DNA from: Nodularia sp. NIES-3585
GTDB taxonomy: Bacteria; Cyanobacteriota; Cyanobacteriia; Cyanobacteriales; Nostocaceae
NCBI RefSeq assembly: GCF_002218065.1
Contig: NZ_BDUB01000001.1
Location: 4,435,118 to 4,499,117 of the forward strand
Reading direction: 5' to 3'
DNA length: 64,000 nt
The notes under the pieces are model-generated. The model worked only from the letters and a program-made list of their open reading frames with translations. It did no database searches and was not told the origin of the DNA. Below are positions 62,747-64,000 of the stretch, in pieces. Numbering within the stretch: the stretch's first letter is position 1; each line of letters begins with the position of its first letter. The translations under genes and the position numbers were made by a program.

Positions 62747-64000
62747 ATGGGTGAGGAGATTGCAATTTCACTGAAGAATATCTCAAAATGCTATAAGCGA
62801 TATGCTCGCCCGGTAGATAGACTTAAAGAAATTTTGCTACCTGGAAAAAGTTACGCGCAAGAGTTTTGGGCATTAAAGGATATTAACTTAGAGGTTACTA
62901 AGAGTGCAACTTTAGGAATTATTGGTCAAAACGGATCTGGTAAAAGTACACTACTACAAATTATTGCTGGTACGTTAACCCCGACAACAGGTGAAGTGTT
63001 TGTGAATGGGCGAGTTTCAGCTTTACTGGAACTTGGTAGTGGGTTTAATCCTGAATTTACCGGAAGGCAAAATGTATTTTTCAATGGTCAAATTTTAGGC
63101 TTAAATAGAGAAGAGATAGAAACTAAGTTTGATGCAATTGCTTCCTTTGCTGAAATTGGCAGTTTCATGGAAGAGCCAGTCAAAACATATTCTAGCGGTA
63201 TGTTTATTCGATTAGCATTTTCAGTAGCAATTAATGTTAATCCAGAAGTTTTGATTGTAGATGAATCATTAGCAGTAGGTGATGGCGTTTTCGTTCATCG
63301 ATGCATGGCTAAAATTAGAGCGTTTCAAGATTCTGGGGGAACAATTTTATTTGTATCCCATGATATAGGTGCAGTTTCCCGTCTTTGCTCAAAAGCATTA
63401 TGGATTAATCAAGGTTTAATTGTAGACTCTGGCAAGCCACCTGAAGTCTGTAAACACTATCAAGGATGGGTGCATGAAGAAGTAAATAAAAGGAATCAAC
63501 TAAATACTCTTCCAATAAATGAAAAGACAACTGAATTCACTCAAAAAGTAGAAATTGATTTTAGTAAAATTACACATAAACAATTAAACGCATTTACAAA
63601 TAAGCCCTATATAGCTTTGTCTGGTTTTGAAAGGTTTGGAACAGGAAGAGCAGAGATTATTGAAGTAGCATTACTTAATGTAAATAATGAGCCTCTGAAA
63701 TTAGCATATCCAGGTGATTTAATTAAAATTAGAGTTAGTACATTTATTCATGACACAATCAGAAAGCCAAATATTGGCATGGCTTTAGTTGACCGATTAC
63801 GTACTGTTCTAGCTGGATGGAGTACTGACCTTATAGATTTAAACTTTAGTAGCTACTGGTTATCCAAATCAGAAAAAGGTACAACAGTTATTGAGTTTGA
63901 AATAGTTTGGCCAAACTTAATTGGCGGTAGCTATGCCTTAGATATTGCGTTTGCCGATGGACCAAATGATAGTAATGAAATGCTCGATTGGATTCAAAAT
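62747..64000 (+). CDS. ABC-type polysaccharide export ATPase (Wzt-like), truncated by window
   Basis: The open frame from the ATG at 62747 runs to the window end without a stop (418 codons). The ATPase has Walker A GQNGSGKST, the LELGSGFNPEFTGRQNV motif, signature YSSGMFIRLAFSVA and Walker B VLIVDESLAVGD, then the H-loop VSHD. After about residue 250 follows a Wzt-type carbohydrate-binding domain (ERFGTGRAEIIEVALLNVNNEPL and DLIKIRVSTFIHDTIRKPNIGMAL). It starts 92 bp after the permease and acts with it. Confidence 0.92.
   Translation, partial: MGEEIAISLKNISKCYKRYARPVDRLKEILLPGKSYAQEFWALKDINLEVTKSATLGIIGQNGSGKSTLLQIIAGTLTPTTGEVFVNGRVSALLELGSGFNPEFTGRQNVFFNGQILGLNREEIETKFDAIASFAEIGSFMEEPVKTYSSGMFIRLAFSVAINVNPEVLIVDESLAVGDGVFVHRCMAKIRAFQDSGGTILFVSHDIGAVSRLCSKALWINQGLIVDSGKPPEVCKHYQGWVHEEVNKRNQLNTLPINEKTTEFTQKVEIDFSKITHKQLNAFTNKPYIALSGFERFGTGRAEIIEVALLNVNNEPLKLAYPGDLIKIRVSTFIHDTIRKPNIGMALVDRLRTVLAGWSTDLIDLNFSSYWLSKSEKGTTVIEFEIVWPNLIGGSYALDIAFADGPNDSNEMLDWIQN

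Overview
The window is chromosomal DNA of a filamentous cyanobacterium of the Nostoc/Anabaena type. It has moderate-to-low GC, many GCGATCGC (HIP1) octamers, heptad STRR repeats and short inverted-repeat elements. Its genes are typical of oxygenic phototrophs: psbU, petP, chlG, btpA, a PucC-type pigment transporter, DUF3120 and the rimO-crhR pair. argF followed by lexA, with an intact LexA box and the autocleavage residues Ala84-Gly85, Ser118 and Lys159, also points to a Nostoc relative.

Layout. 1-8.5 kb: a hypothetical gene, acs, a TPR protein, an MFS exporter, a decayed SRPBCC gene, a DUF29 gene, tRNA-Thr(UGU), argF and lexA. 8.7-27.2 kb: a DNA phosphorothioation (dnd) island. Its plus-strand left part is a helicase 'restriction enzyme', an IS66-like transposase, a small coupled ORF and a Rad50/SMC-like ATPase, then a repeat-flanked SLH/DUF3370 remnant, a Uma2 gene and dnd-associated protein 4. 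A minus-strand pair follows (a RAMA-domain protein and a DGQHR/DndB-like protein). The plus-strand core is dndB, a free-standing LAGLIDADG homing endonuclease, dndC, dndD, a MazF-type toxin with a putative antitoxin, dndE and a dnd-associated methyltransferase. No dndA and no dndFGH are seen. The sulfur-modification enzymes are therefore present, but the restriction arm appears to be the helicase/SMC module, and two selfish modules (homing endonuclease, toxin-antitoxin) sit inside the core operon.

27.3-48 kb: an AmpG-like transporter, small membrane proteins, an acetyltransferase, a HEAT-repeat protein, a cupin, a hybrid-type c-di-GMP signalling operon (six-PAS kinase and REC-EAL regulator), a PDZ/FeS oxidoreductase, uppP, DUF3120, psbU, nadB (its 3' end formed by a 300-bp structured element resembling an IscB-associated RNA), a small secreted peptide, a CHASE2-PAS-GGDEF cyclase, and a VKOR-thioredoxin fusion. 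48-64 kb: btpA, a long GC-rich leader, rimO-crhR, an aldo/keto reductase, a PucC-type carrier, an inositol-phosphatase-family gene, a cupin, chlG, an ArsA-like ATPase, petP, two tandem Uma2 genes, and an O-antigen/polysaccharide ABC exporter (permease plus an ATPase cut by the window end).

The parts most worth study are the dnd island (its embedded toxin-antitoxin and homing endonuclease, the RAMA/DGQHR pair, and a dyad-rich divergent promoter) and the structured RNA-like element at the end of nadB.
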